Below the pieces are notes generated by a model, which worked only from the letters and a program-made list of their open reading frames with translations, made no database searches and was not told the origin of the DNA. From NCBI GenBank assembly GCA_963741495.1, contig CAVUID010000012.1, forward strand, positions 186,001 through 250,000: a stretch of DNA of 64,000 nt, read 5' to 3'. Positions 35,226-42,258 of this stretch are shown here, piece by piece. This stretch comes from Sulfurimicrobium sp963741495. Its GTDB lineage: Bacteria > Pseudomonadota > Gammaproteobacteria > Burkholderiales > Sulfuricellaceae. Made by a program: the position numbers and the translations under genes. The first letter of the stretch is position 1, and each line of letters opens with the position of its first letter.

Positions 35226-36004
35226 GCGAGCGAGACAGTGGCCGACAAGGGCGCGTGGTCCGAAATGCGCGACCAGGGGCGACCAAAATGGACCTGCGCG
35301 GACCTGACCTTCAAGCCGCGCACGTAGATACGATCCAGGCGCAATACCGGCATGGAGGCCGGATAGCTGCGCGCAGGCATGCCATGCACCTGTTCGAAAG
35401 CCTCTTTCAGATGCAGTTCGTGCATCAGGAAACGGCACGCCTCGATGCGCCAGTCGTTGAAATCGCCTGCGATGATGAGCGGCTCATGCGGCGGCACCAG
35501 GCGCTTGATATGGTCGCTCAGCAAATGCAGCTGCTTTCTGCGCCAGCGCGCGAACAGGCCGAGGTGAACACAGACGCAATGCAGCTTGTGCTCCCAGCCG
35601 GGAATCTGGACTTCACTATGGAGCAAGCCGCGCTGCTCGGCGCGATGGGCGGAGATATCGACATTCTCCCAGCGCACGATGGGGAAGCGGCTAAGAAGTG
35701 CATTGCCGTGATGCCCCTCGGGATAAACCGCATTCTTGCCGTAAGCAAAATCGTGCCAGATCGAATCGGCGAGAAACTCGTACTGCGATTCATCCGGCCA
35801 GTTCACATGGTTCTCCGCATGCAGATGGTGCTCCCCCTGTACTTCCTGCAGGAACACCACATCGGGCTGCATGCTGCGCAGACGGTCGCGCAGTTCGTGC
35901 AGCACCATGCGCTGGTTGAACTGGGAAAACCCCTTGTGGATGTTGTAGGTCGCGATATGCAGTGAGTTGACATCGCTGCCTGGAAGGGCCTCTTGCAGGG
36001 CCAT
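35222..36004 (-). CDS. endonuclease/exonuclease/phosphatase family protein (YbhP-like)
   Basis: A 260-residue soluble EEP-fold hydrolase. The metal and catalytic motifs are visible: ATYNIHKGF, VFLQEVQGE, IAGDFNDW and SDHAPLSA. YbhP-type members are linked to cardiolipin synthase genes, as here, so a lipid or phosphodiester substrate is likelier than DNA; the exact reaction is unknown. Its stop overlaps the clsB start. Confidence 0.88.
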   Translation of the reverse strand: MALQEALPGSDVNSLHIATYNIHKGFSQFNQRMVLHELRDRLRSMQPDVVFLQEVQGEHHLHAENHVNWPDESQYEFLADSIWHDFAYGKNAVYPEGHHGNALLSRFPIVRWENVDISAHRAEQRGLLHSEVQIPGWEHKLHCVCVHLGLFARWRRKQLHLLSDHIKRLVPPHEPLIIAGDFNDWRIEACRFLMHELHLKEAFEQVHGMPARSYPASMPVLRLDRIYVRGLKVRSAQVHFGRPWSRISDHAPLSATVSLA

Positions 36005-36103
36005 AATGAACTCGGTATCCGGTTTGATTAACCCTAATCTTAAACCAGTTACCTAGGCACGATCCATTTTTTGCCATACCTCGTTAAAAGCGCTAGCAAG
36101 CGC

Positions 36104-36134
36104 CAGAATGAACATCTATACTTTCATCATTCTG
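36104..36134 (+). promoter_or_regulatory. promoter with operator dyad of the Phd/PIN module
   Basis: Perfect 8-base arms CAGAATGA (36104-36111) and TCATTCTG (36127-36134) flank a -10-like TATACT (36117-36122), 18 bases before the antitoxin ATG. This is the arrangement expected for an autorepressed toxin-antitoxin operon. No clear -35 hexamer was found. Confidence 0.55.
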
Positions 36135-36151
36135 TACAGATCGAGATTGCC

Positions 36152-36379
36152 ATGAAACAAGCGACATTCACCGAAGTACGCAACCACGCCAAGCAGTATT
36201 TCGACATCGTCGCAGCGGGTGAATCCGTGCGCGTGCTGCGCAATGGGAAGCCCATCGCCGACATTGTCCCGGTAGTGGCCGAACTGCCTTCCTGGAAACG
36301 GCGCAAGGCACAACCCCTGGTGCTGGATGGCGTTTCCATCAGCCGCATGATTCTCGAAGAACGCGAAGCCGGCTTGTGA
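36152..36379 (+). CDS. Phd/YefM-type antitoxin
   Basis: A 75-residue antitoxin with the Phd/YefM N-terminal DNA-binding fold (FTEVRNHAKQYFDIVAAGE, VLRNGKPIADIVPV) and a flexible C-terminal tail that should wrap around the toxin. The ATG at 36152 follows GAGATT; the 27 upstream codons in frame run through the operator and are not used. The stop TGA overlaps the toxin ATG as TGATG, giving the coupled translation usual for such pairs. Confidence 0.88.
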   Translation: MKQATFTEVRNHAKQYFDIVAAGESVRVLRNGKPIADIVPVVAELPSWKRRKAQPLVLDGVSISRMILEEREAGL

Positions 36380-36792
36380 TGCGCGTTTTTTTCGATACTT
36401 CCGCCTTCGTCAAACGCTACATCAGCGAAGCAGGAACCGATGCGGTGCTTGAATGGTGCGACAGGGCAACAGAGATCGGCTTGTCCGGCATTGCGCTGCC
36501 CGAAATCATTTCGGCCTTTTGCCGGCTTCACCGTGAGGGCCGGATCACCGAAACGCAATATCGGCAGCTGAAATCATTGCTGCTGGCCGACATCGAAGAT
36601 GCAGCCGTTTGCGACCTGACCCCGGCAGTGTTGGGCCACGCGGTGTCGTGTCTCGAAAACAACGTGCTGCGCGGCATGGACGCCATACACATCGGCAGCG
36701 CTGTGGCCCTGCAGGCCGATGTTTTCATATCCGCAGATACGCGGCAATGCGAAGCCGCTGCCCGAGCGGGGTTGCGGGTCGAGGCGGTATAG
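36379..36792 (+). CDS. PIN-domain toxin (VapC family)
   Basis: A 137-residue PIN ribonuclease. The acidic active-site residues are visible in FFDTSAFVKRY (D), ALPEIISA (E), RGMDAIHIG (D) and ISADTRQ (D). VapC-type toxins cleave tRNA or rRNA and are held in check by the cognate antitoxin, here the upstream Phd-type protein. A GTG one codon upstream is an alternative start. The pairing of a Phd-type antitoxin with a PIN toxin is common. Confidence 0.9.
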   Translation: MRVFFDTSAFVKRYISEAGTDAVLEWCDRATEIGLSGIALPEIISAFCRLHREGRITETQYRQLKSLLLADIEDAAVCDLTPAVLGHAVSCLENNVLRGMDAIHIGSAVALQADVFISADTRQCEAAARAGLRVEAV

Positions 36793-36853
36793 AACCGTTC
36801 AGGTACAGCGAATCAGGATTGAATTCGTGCGGACCCATTTTAGTTAGTAAGGA

Positions 36854-37012
36854 GTGACGAATGGGGCGCAGAGGCGGATTGAGTGGTATACAGCGCATGG
36901 CTGGATAGGTTGCGTGGCTCTAGCCCTAATTGGTGGCGGGAGCTCTGGAGGAGGAGGCAACGCTTGGATTTGGGTAGTAGCTATTATTTTTCTTTTAACC
37001 AAGCGTGGATAA
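36854..37012 (+). CDS. possible small membrane protein (52 aa)
   Basis: A 52-codon frame from a GTG at 36854, reading TNGAQRRIEWYTAHGWIGCV at the start, then a glycine-rich stretch and a hydrophobic segment AWIWVVAIIFLLTKRG at the end. The composition (aromatic, hydrophobic, positive-outside ends) looks protein-like. The only good ribosome site, AAGGAG at 36849-36854, suits an ATG in another frame that soon stops. It could be a decayed gene. Low confidence. Confidence 0.3.
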   Translation: MTNGAQRRIEWYTAHGWIGCVALALIGGGSSGGGGNAWIWVVAIIFLLTKRG

Positions 37013-37024
37013 CAAAAAACGCGT

Positions 37025-37261
37025 AAAACCGTGGTCTGTCCACGGGGCCAATAATCGTCACGTAGGAAACGTCATGGATACGATTACAACCACGGTTGAA
37101 GCATTGCACCCCAAGCTCATTGGAGGCTGGAGTATTGTGGGCTGGCCTTGGGTGGTTGCGATGGTGTGGTAACTAAAGCTTACCATCAGGTCAGCCTGTT
37201 TCTTGCATTAGTTCATGCGGTTAGCTCTTAAGTAAGTGCCATTCGGGACAGACCACGGTTT
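37025..37261. repeat. inverted pair of GTGGTCTGTCC repeats
   Basis: AAAACCGTGGTCTGTCC (37025-37041) and its near-complement GGACAGACCACGGTTT (37246-37261) flank about 200 bases holding a tiny ORF. A third copy lies at 44674-44689 inside the end of the DUF2442 gene. The left copy also forms its own hairpin, CCGTGG-TCTGT-CCACGG. Repeats of this kind are usually REP-like dispersed elements. Confidence 0.65.
37074..37172 (+). CDS. possible tiny hydrophobic protein (32 aa)
   Basis: A 32-codon frame with an ATG start, AGGA at suitable distance, and a tryptophan-rich hydrophobic end (GGWSIVGWPWVVAMVW). It lies between the two inverted GTGGTCTGTCC repeats. The size and composition would suit a small membrane peptide, but an ORF this short can arise by chance. 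Low confidence. Confidence 0.25.
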   Translation: MDTITTTVEALHPKLIGGWSIVGWPWVVAMVW

Positions 37262-37294
37262 CTGCATTGAGCCGCGGGCTTTTCTATAGCGCAG

Positions 37295-37897
37295 TTAACC
37301 GGCATCCACCTTGCGCCACACCAGGCTGCGGTTATTAGCCGGCATCGCGACATCCTGCTGCAATACCAGCCCCTGAAAGCGCGCCAACCGATCCAGCGCC
37401 TCAAAATCGCGTACCCCGCTATCCGGATCGCGCCCCTTGAGCCAGGCATCGAAACGGGCGTTGCTTTCCGAGGTGAATTTTCCGCCGTAATTGAACGGGC
37501 CGTATAGGCACAGCAGCCCGTCCGGCGCCAATACGCGACCAATACCGGCGAACATGCGCTCCACCGCTGGCCATGAAACAATGTGCACAGTGTTGGCGTT
37601 GAAGATGGCGTCGACGGTTATTGCGAGCGGCCACGCATCGTCATTCAGGTCGATGGTCAGCGGCGACAGCACATTGGGCAGCCGGGCCTCATCCAGCCAG
37701 GCCTGAATACCGGCATGGTTTCCAGGCAGTTCGCTGGTCTGCCAGCTCAAGTGGGGCAGCGCCTCGCCGAAATACACCGCATGCTGCCCAGTGCCGCTGG
37801 CGATTTCCAGCACCTGTTTGCGATCGACAAAAAAATCCTGTAGCACGGCCAGGATGGGATCACGGTTCTGTTCACAGGATTCGGCGTAGGGTTTCAT
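37295..37897 (-). CDS. DUF938 family SAM-dependent methyltransferase-like protein
   Basis: A 200-residue protein with a class I methyltransferase core: motif I VLEIASGTGQHAVYFGEALP at about residues 29-48, then NANTVHIVSW and LYGPFNYGGKFTSESN, all characteristic of DUF938. The substrate is unknown. It is transcribed alone. Upstream lies a dispersed inverted repeat and then selO on the same strand. Confidence 0.9.
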   Translation of the reverse strand: MKPYAESCEQNRDPILAVLQDFFVDRKQVLEIASGTGQHAVYFGEALPHLSWQTSELPGNHAGIQAWLDEARLPNVLSPLTIDLNDDAWPLAITVDAIFNANTVHIVSWPAVERMFAGIGRVLAPDGLLCLYGPFNYGGKFTSESNARFDAWLKGRDPDSGVRDFEALDRLARFQGLVLQQDVAMPANNRSLVWRKVDAG

Positions 37898-37933
37898 GGC
37901 ATAGGCTCATCGTAATTTTTGAAGTGCTTTTTT

Positions 37934-38048
37934 ACCGCAAAGGACGCGAAGGTTCGCAAGATAAATCACGCCGTTAATAACAGAAACGACACCAGGCAAT
38001 CAAGCCTTGCAGGTTCCTTCGCGTTCCATTGCGTCCTTTGCGGTTCAA
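37934..38048. repeat. dispersed inverted repeat, ACCGCAAAGGACGC family
   Basis: Left arm ACCGCAAAGGACGCGAAGG (from 37934) and right arm CCTTCGCG...GCGTCCTTTGCGGTTCAA (ending 38048) are near-complementary, about 60 bases apart. The layout (AACC-like ends, G/A-rich arm, short core) is like the ACCACGGAG element at 28527 and 40768, so they may be two branches of one family. It lies between selO and the DUF938 gene. Confidence 0.75.
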
Positions 38049-38071
38049 TTTTTTGTTCTGCATCACCGCTG

Positions 38072-39541
38072 TCAGGAGGAGCAGCTCACCTCGATATGAC
38101 GCGCCCAGTCCGGCGGCAGGGCTGCATAGCTTTCCATCTCCGGCTGCTCGTCGAAGGGACGTTTGAGCAACTTCAGCAGGCGCTCCACTTCGGAAAAATC
38201 GCGCGACTCTTCGGCCTTGCGGATGGCAACCTGGGCCAGGTAATTGCGCAGGATATATTTCGGGTTGACCCTGTCCATGCGCCACTTGCGCTCGGCATCC
38301 ACGCTCTGCTCCATTTGCAGCCGGGCACGATAGGTTTCGGCCCAGGCATCGAACGCGGCGCGGTCGATGAACTGGTCGCGCAGTGTTGCATTATCCGCGC
38401 CCGGCGCGGAATTGAAATGACCCAGGCGGCGGAACAGCTGGGTGTAATCGACCTGGTTGGCGTGCATGATTTGCAGCAGGCCGCCGACCAGCGCTTCATC
38501 GTCCGCGTGAACGCTTGCCAGCCCGAGCTTGTCGCGCATCAGTTCCAGGTAATGCGCTGAAAAAACGGACTCATAACGTTCCAGTGCCGCGTTGGCATCG
38601 CCCAGCGAAATAATCGGCGTCAGCGCCTGCGCCAGACAGGCGAGATTCCACAGGCCGATATGCGGCTGCTGATCATAGGCATAGCGCCCCTCATGATCGG
38701 AGTGATTGCACACATAGCCCGGATCGTAGCTATCCATGAAACCGAACGGGCCATAGTCGAAAGTCAGCCCGAGGATGGACATGTTGTCGGTATTCATCAC
38801 TCCGTGGGAAAAACCCACCGCCTGCCATTTGGCCATCAGCCGGGCGGTGCGAGTAACCACTTCCTTCAGGAAGCGCGGATACTTGTCCTGCACCCCGGCG
38901 AGACGCGGGAAATGGCGGGCGATCACGTAATCGGCGAGCTGCGCGATCGGGTCATGCTGGTTGCGGTAGTAAAACACCTCGAACGAGCCGAAGCGCACAT
39001 GTGATGGCGCCATGCGCGTCACCACGGCGGCGCTCTCGACGGATTCGCGGTACACCTCCTGATCACTGCCGACAATGCATAACGCGCGCGTAGTCGGGAT
39101 ACCCAGGCCGTGCATGGCTTCCGAACACAGGTATTCACGAATGCTGGAACGCAGCACGGCGCGCCCGTCACCGCTGCGCGAATAGGGCGTGGCGCCTGCA
39201 CCCTTGAGCTGGATCTCCCAGCCCTCCCCGGCACGGTTTTTCACCTCGCCCAGCAGGATGGCGCGCCCGTCGCCCAGTTGCGGCACGAAATGGCCGAACT
39301 GGTGACCGGCATAGAGCATGGCCAGCGGATCGCTGCCCGGCAGAAGGCGGTTGCCGATGAAATGCTCGGCAAAATCGGCGCGCGCCTCTTCACCATGATC
39401 CATATCGATCAGCCGCGCCGCATCGGCATTGAAGCTCACCAGATAGGGATCGGGCAAAGGCGTCGGATTGAGACGACTATGAAAAGTCTCCGGCAGCCGG
39501 GCAAAACTGTTCTCGAAATTGAACTGATCAAGTTTTTTCAT
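38072..39541 (-). CDS. selO: protein adenylyltransferase SelO
   Basis: A 489-residue pseudokinase-fold enzyme (YdiU/SelO) that transfers AMP to protein hydroxyl groups and is linked to redox homeostasis. Family features include YAGHQFGHFVPQLGDGRA, the GAGATPYSRSGDGRAVLRSS region with flipped-ATP residues, and NTDNMSILGLTFDYGPFGFM with the metal-binding N and D. The C-terminus CSS* resembles the usual Cys/Sec-containing end (CSS in place of a selenocysteine motif). Length is normal. Confidence 0.95.
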   Translation of the reverse strand: MKKLDQFNFENSFARLPETFHSRLNPTPLPDPYLVSFNADAARLIDMDHGEEARADFAEHFIGNRLLPGSDPLAMLYAGHQFGHFVPQLGDGRAILLGEVKNRAGEGWEIQLKGAGATPYSRSGDGRAVLRSSIREYLCSEAMHGLGIPTTRALCIVGSDQEVYRESVESAAVVTRMAPSHVRFGSFEVFYYRNQHDPIAQLADYVIARHFPRLAGVQDKYPRFLKEVVTRTARLMAKWQAVGFSHGVMNTDNMSILGLTFDYGPFGFMDSYDPGYVCNHSDHEGRYAYDQQPHIGLWNLACLAQALTPIISLGDANAALERYESVFSAHYLELMRDKLGLASVHADDEALVGGLLQIMHANQVDYTQLFRRLGHFNSAPGADNATLRDQFIDRAAFDAWAETYRARLQMEQSVDAERKWRMDRVNPKYILRNYLAQVAIRKAEESRDFSEVERLLKLLKRPFDEQPEMESYAALPPDWARHIEVSCSS

Positions 39542-39626
39542 GGGACTTCATTATATAGCCGAGTGATTTAGTAAACTATGTCCATTTCAGCTAGAATCAA
39601 GTCTCAAAATCACAGGTTTAACAAAA

Positions 39627-40769
39627 TTGTCGCAAGTGCCTACACTCAGAATCATCGAGTCCATCAGGGAAATCCCCGCGCCGCAGTGGAACGCGCTGGC
39701 AGGCAGCAACCCCTTCCTCTCGCACGCCTTTCTCAGCGCCCTGCAGGAAAGCGGCTGCGCCACGCCCGAGACCGGCTGGCGCGCGCAGTTCCTGACGCTG
39801 TGGCAGGATGATGTGCTGGTCGGCGCCATGCCGCTCTATCTGAAATCCCACTCGTGGGGCGAATTCGTGTTCGACTGGGCCTGGGCCGAGGCCTACCAGC
39901 GCGCGGGCCTGGAGTATTACCCCAAGCTGCTGTGCGCCGTGCCGTTCACCCCGGTGACCGGCCTGCGCGTTCTGGCGCCCACGCCAGAACTGCGTGCGGC
40001 CCTGCTGCATGCCGCCCTGCGACTGGCGCAGGAGATGGGTGTTTCCTCCCTGCATTGCCTGTTTCCGCCCGAAGCCGAGGCGCAGGAAATGCAGCAGCAG
40101 GGCATGATGCTGCGCCGTGGCGTGCAGTTCCACTGGCGCAATCCGGGCTATGCGGATTTCGACGACTATCTCGCCAGCATGAGCCACGACAAGCGCAAGC
40201 GCATCAAACAGGAGCGGCGCAAGGTGAAGGAGGCAGGCATCACCTTCGAACGCCTGAGCGGCAACAGCATCACCGAAGCCCACTGGGCATTTTTCAACCG
40301 CTGCTACGTCAACACCCACCTGCAATACAACTCGCCGCAGGCCCTGAACCTGGATTTCTTCCGCCGCATCGGCGCGAGCATGGCGGACAACATCCTGCTC
40401 GTCATCGCCGTGCGCGACGGACAGCCCATCGCCAGCGCGCTCAACTTCTATAATCAGGAGGCGCTGTACGGGCGCTCCTGGGGCGCGCTGGAATACCACC
40501 CGGGCCTGCACTTTGAAGCCTGCTACTACCAGGCCATCGAATTCTGCATCGAGCGCGGCATTCCGCTCTTCGAGGGTGGCGCACAGGGAGAGCACAAGCT
40601 GTCGCGCGGCTTCCTGCCCGAAACCACCTGGTCTGCGCACTGGTTGGCCCACCCGCGCTTTTCACAGGCGGTGGACGATTTTCTCAAGCGCGAGACGCGC
40701 GGCATGCGCTTTTACATGGACGAACTCAACGAGAGAAGTCCTTTCAAACAGGCAGAAAAAAGCAGTTAA
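39627..40769 (+). CDS. GNAT/FemAB-like acyltransferase (peptidoglycan-biosynthesis-related family)
   Basis: A 380-residue protein of the FemAB_like (PF04339-type) group, with a tandem acyltransferase fold. Recognisable segments are NPFLSHAFLSALQESGCA, MSHDKRKRIKQERRKVKE and GAQGEHKLSRGFLPETTWSAHW near the C-terminus. The start is probably TTG at 39627 (or GTG at 39636); no ATG fits. The acceptor is unknown. Its stop codon lies within the left end of a dispersed repeat. Confidence 0.88.
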   Translation: MSQVPTLRIIESIREIPAPQWNALAGSNPFLSHAFLSALQESGCATPETGWRAQFLTLWQDDVLVGAMPLYLKSHSWGEFVFDWAWAEAYQRAGLEYYPKLLCAVPFTPVTGLRVLAPTPELRAALLHAALRLAQEMGVSSLHCLFPPEAEAQEMQQQGMMLRRGVQFHWRNPGYADFDDYLASMSHDKRKRIKQERRKVKEAGITFERLSGNSITEAHWAFFNRCYVNTHLQYNSPQALNLDFFRRIGASMADNILLVIAVRDGQPIASALNFYNQEALYGRSWGALEYHPGLHFEACYYQAIEFCIERGIPLFEGGAQGEHKLSRGFLPETTWSAHWLAHPRFSQAVDDFLKRETRGMRFYMDELNERSPFKQAEKSS

Positions 40770-40847
40770 CCACGGAGATCACGGAGAACACGGAGTAAGA
40801 ACACAAGAAAGTCTTTCTCTGTGCCCTCCGTGAGCGCCGTGGTTCAA
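40768..40847. repeat. dispersed inverted repeat, ACCACGGAG family (second copy)
   Basis: AACCACGGAGATCACGGAGA (from 40768) and CCCTCCGTGAGCGCCGTGGTTC (ending about 40846) form a hairpin with a short loop. It shares both arms with the element at 28527-28650. The first bases overlap the TAA stop of the acyltransferase gene. Confidence 0.8.
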
Positions 40848-40870
40848 ATAAGGATTTTTAGGAGATAAAC

Positions 40871-41323
40871 ATGTCAGACTGCCACGACAAACCCGCTGCC
40901 GAGGAACTCAAGCAACGTCTCAGCCCCGAGCAATACCACGTCACCCAGGAAAACGGCACCGAGATGCCCTTCCGCAACGCCTACTGGGACAACAAGGCGG
41001 AAGGCATCTACGTCGATATCGTGTCAGGCAAGCCGCTGTTCAGCTCGCGCGACAAGTTCGATTCCGGCACCGGCTGGCCGAGCTTCACCCAGGCACTCGA
41101 CCCGGCCAACGTCACCCTGCACCAGGATGGCTCGCACTTCATGGTGCGCACCGAAGTGCGCAGCACGCACAGCGACTCGCATCTCGGCCACCTGTTCGAC
41201 GACGGCCCCGCACCGACCGGCCAGCGCTACTGCATGAACTCGGCCTCGCTGCGCTTCATCGCGAAGGAAGACCTGGAGAAGGAAGGCTATGGGGAATACC
41301 GGAAACTGTTCGAACAGGAGTAG
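40871..41323 (+). CDS. msrB: peptide methionine (R)-S-oxide reductase, cytosolic, zinc-free form
   Basis: A 150-residue MsrB that reduces the R-form of methionine sulfoxide in the cytoplasm. Core motifs are SGTGWPSFTQ, SDSHLGHLFDDGP and RYCMNSASLRF, with the catalytic cysteine in RYC. The two CXXC zinc sites seen in the second, exported MsrB of this window are absent here. AGGAG lies upstream of the ATG. It has no signal peptide and its own small intergenic region. Confidence 0.94.
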   Translation: MSDCHDKPAAEELKQRLSPEQYHVTQENGTEMPFRNAYWDNKAEGIYVDIVSGKPLFSSRDKFDSGTGWPSFTQALDPANVTLHQDGSHFMVRTEVRSTHSDSHLGHLFDDGPAPTGQRYCMNSASLRFIAKEDLEKEGYGEYRKLFEQE

Positions 41324-41393
41324 GTTGGGCAGAGATTGTGAAGCCCAAGCTAGGCGATAACTCTCGCCCAGCCTCGGCATGCCGGGTTACATG

Positions 41394-41437
41394 TTGGACT
41401 GTTTGACAACACACAATCCTGTTGTTATTGTCTCCAA
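41394..41437 (+). promoter_or_regulatory. promoter and dyad operator of the TumE/TumA module
   Basis: A consensus TTGACA (41403-41408) is followed after exactly 17 bases by TATTGT (41426-41431). An imperfect dyad covers both elements: TTGGA...ACAACA on the left and TGTTGT...TCCAA on the right (41394-41437). Transcription should start at about 41438, one base before the toxin ATG, so the transcript may be leaderless. This fits autoregulation by the HTH antitoxin. Confidence 0.65.
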
Positions 41438-41438
41438 C

Positions 41439-41735
41439 ATGAAAGCCCGAGAATTATTTAACCGCCGCGTCCCTGTCATGGAACACGCGTTTGCGGAACT
41501 GGTGTTGTGGGAGGTTCCAGAGCCGCTTCCCGGCTGCAAGCATCGCTATAAATACCGGCTGGCATTCGTGGTCGCGGGCGAATGTGTACTGCGTTATGAC
41601 AACGAGGCGGGCAAGGGTGACCATAAGCATGTGCGCGACAGGGAAGTGAAATATCACTTCATCTCCGCCGATAAGCTGGTTGCGGATTTTTTCGAGGATG
41701 TGAAGAGGTGGCGTAATGAAAACAGTAACGATTGA
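41439..41735 (+). CDS. TumE-type toxin (DUF6516)
   Basis: A 98-residue protein with the DUF6516/TumE pattern: WEVPEPLPGCKHRYKYRLAF, ECVLRYDNEAGKGDHKH and VADFFEDVKRW. It is translated first and overlaps the antitoxin gene by 20 bases, the reverse of the classical gene order but usual for this family. The start chosen is MKARELF at 41439, one base after the predicted transcription start. The toxic activity of the family is not fully described. Confidence 0.85.
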   Translation: MKARELFNRRVPVMEHAFAELVLWEVPEPLPGCKHRYKYRLAFVVAGECVLRYDNEAGKGDHKHVRDREVKYHFISADKLVADFFEDVKRWRNENSND

Positions 41736-42060
41736 TATCAGGCCATTAGCCGACACCTTGGGCGATTTTACCGCGGCATGGAAGGACGGCAAGGCTTCAG
41801 CGCCACGCATCAGCTTTGAATCGCCCGAGCTGCTGTTCAAGGTGTTGTCCGGCAAGCGTTTGGAGCTGCTGAACACGATGATGGGCGCGGGCGCCATGTC
41901 CATCCGCGAGGCGGCGCGGCGTGTGGAGCGCGATATCAAAGCCGTGCACGGCGACGTGACTGCTTTGCTCAACGCGGGGCTGCTGTCAAAAACGGAGGAT
42001 GGAATGATTGTCTTTCCGTTTGATGTCATCCATGTGGATTTCATACTCAAGGCGGCTTGA
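41716..42060 (+). CDS. TumA-type antitoxin with helix-turn-helix
   Basis: A 114-residue HVO_A0114-like transcriptional regulator. The central helix-turn-helix (about residues 45-100) contains LFKVLSGKRLELLNTMMGAG and SIREAARRVERDIKAVHGDV, ending in a winged segment KTEDGMIVFPFDVIHVDF. It pairs with the TumE toxin and should repress the shared promoter at 41.4 kb. Confidence 0.85.
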   Translation: MKTVTIDIRPLADTLGDFTAAWKDGKASAPRISFESPELLFKVLSGKRLELLNTMMGAGAMSIREAARRVERDIKAVHGDVTALLNAGLLSKTEDGMIVFPFDVIHVDFILKAA

Positions 42061-42101
42061 GGCTCGTGCGTCGATTGAGTGCGGCACGTTCAGCCCAAGG
42101 T

Positions 42102-42130
42102 AGTGTGATTTTGCAATGGTAGACCCTTGC
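42102..42130. repeat. TGTGATTTTGCAA dispersed repeat (copy 1)
   Basis: AGTGTGATTTTGCAATGGT followed by AGACCCTTGC closely matches 43521-43549 (same orientation) and, reversed, 44487-44511. The three copies bracket the orphan exported protein and the PEP-CTERM gene, marking recent shuffling of this stretch. Confidence 0.65.
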
Positions 42131-42258
42131 CGGTGGACTCTTGCCGGTGCGCGCCCCCTGCTGGTGCGCAGTTTCAGCAGCAATCGAATCTGACCCTATT
42201 GATTCCGCTATATGATCTGCTTTTTTCAGGGAACACTCAGACTATGCCAGGAGGAAAA

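Noticed and set aside
36071..36151. Longer antitoxin starting at 36071
   Set aside because: The extra codons run through the promoter dyad, and the family starts at the MKQATFTEVRNHAK position.
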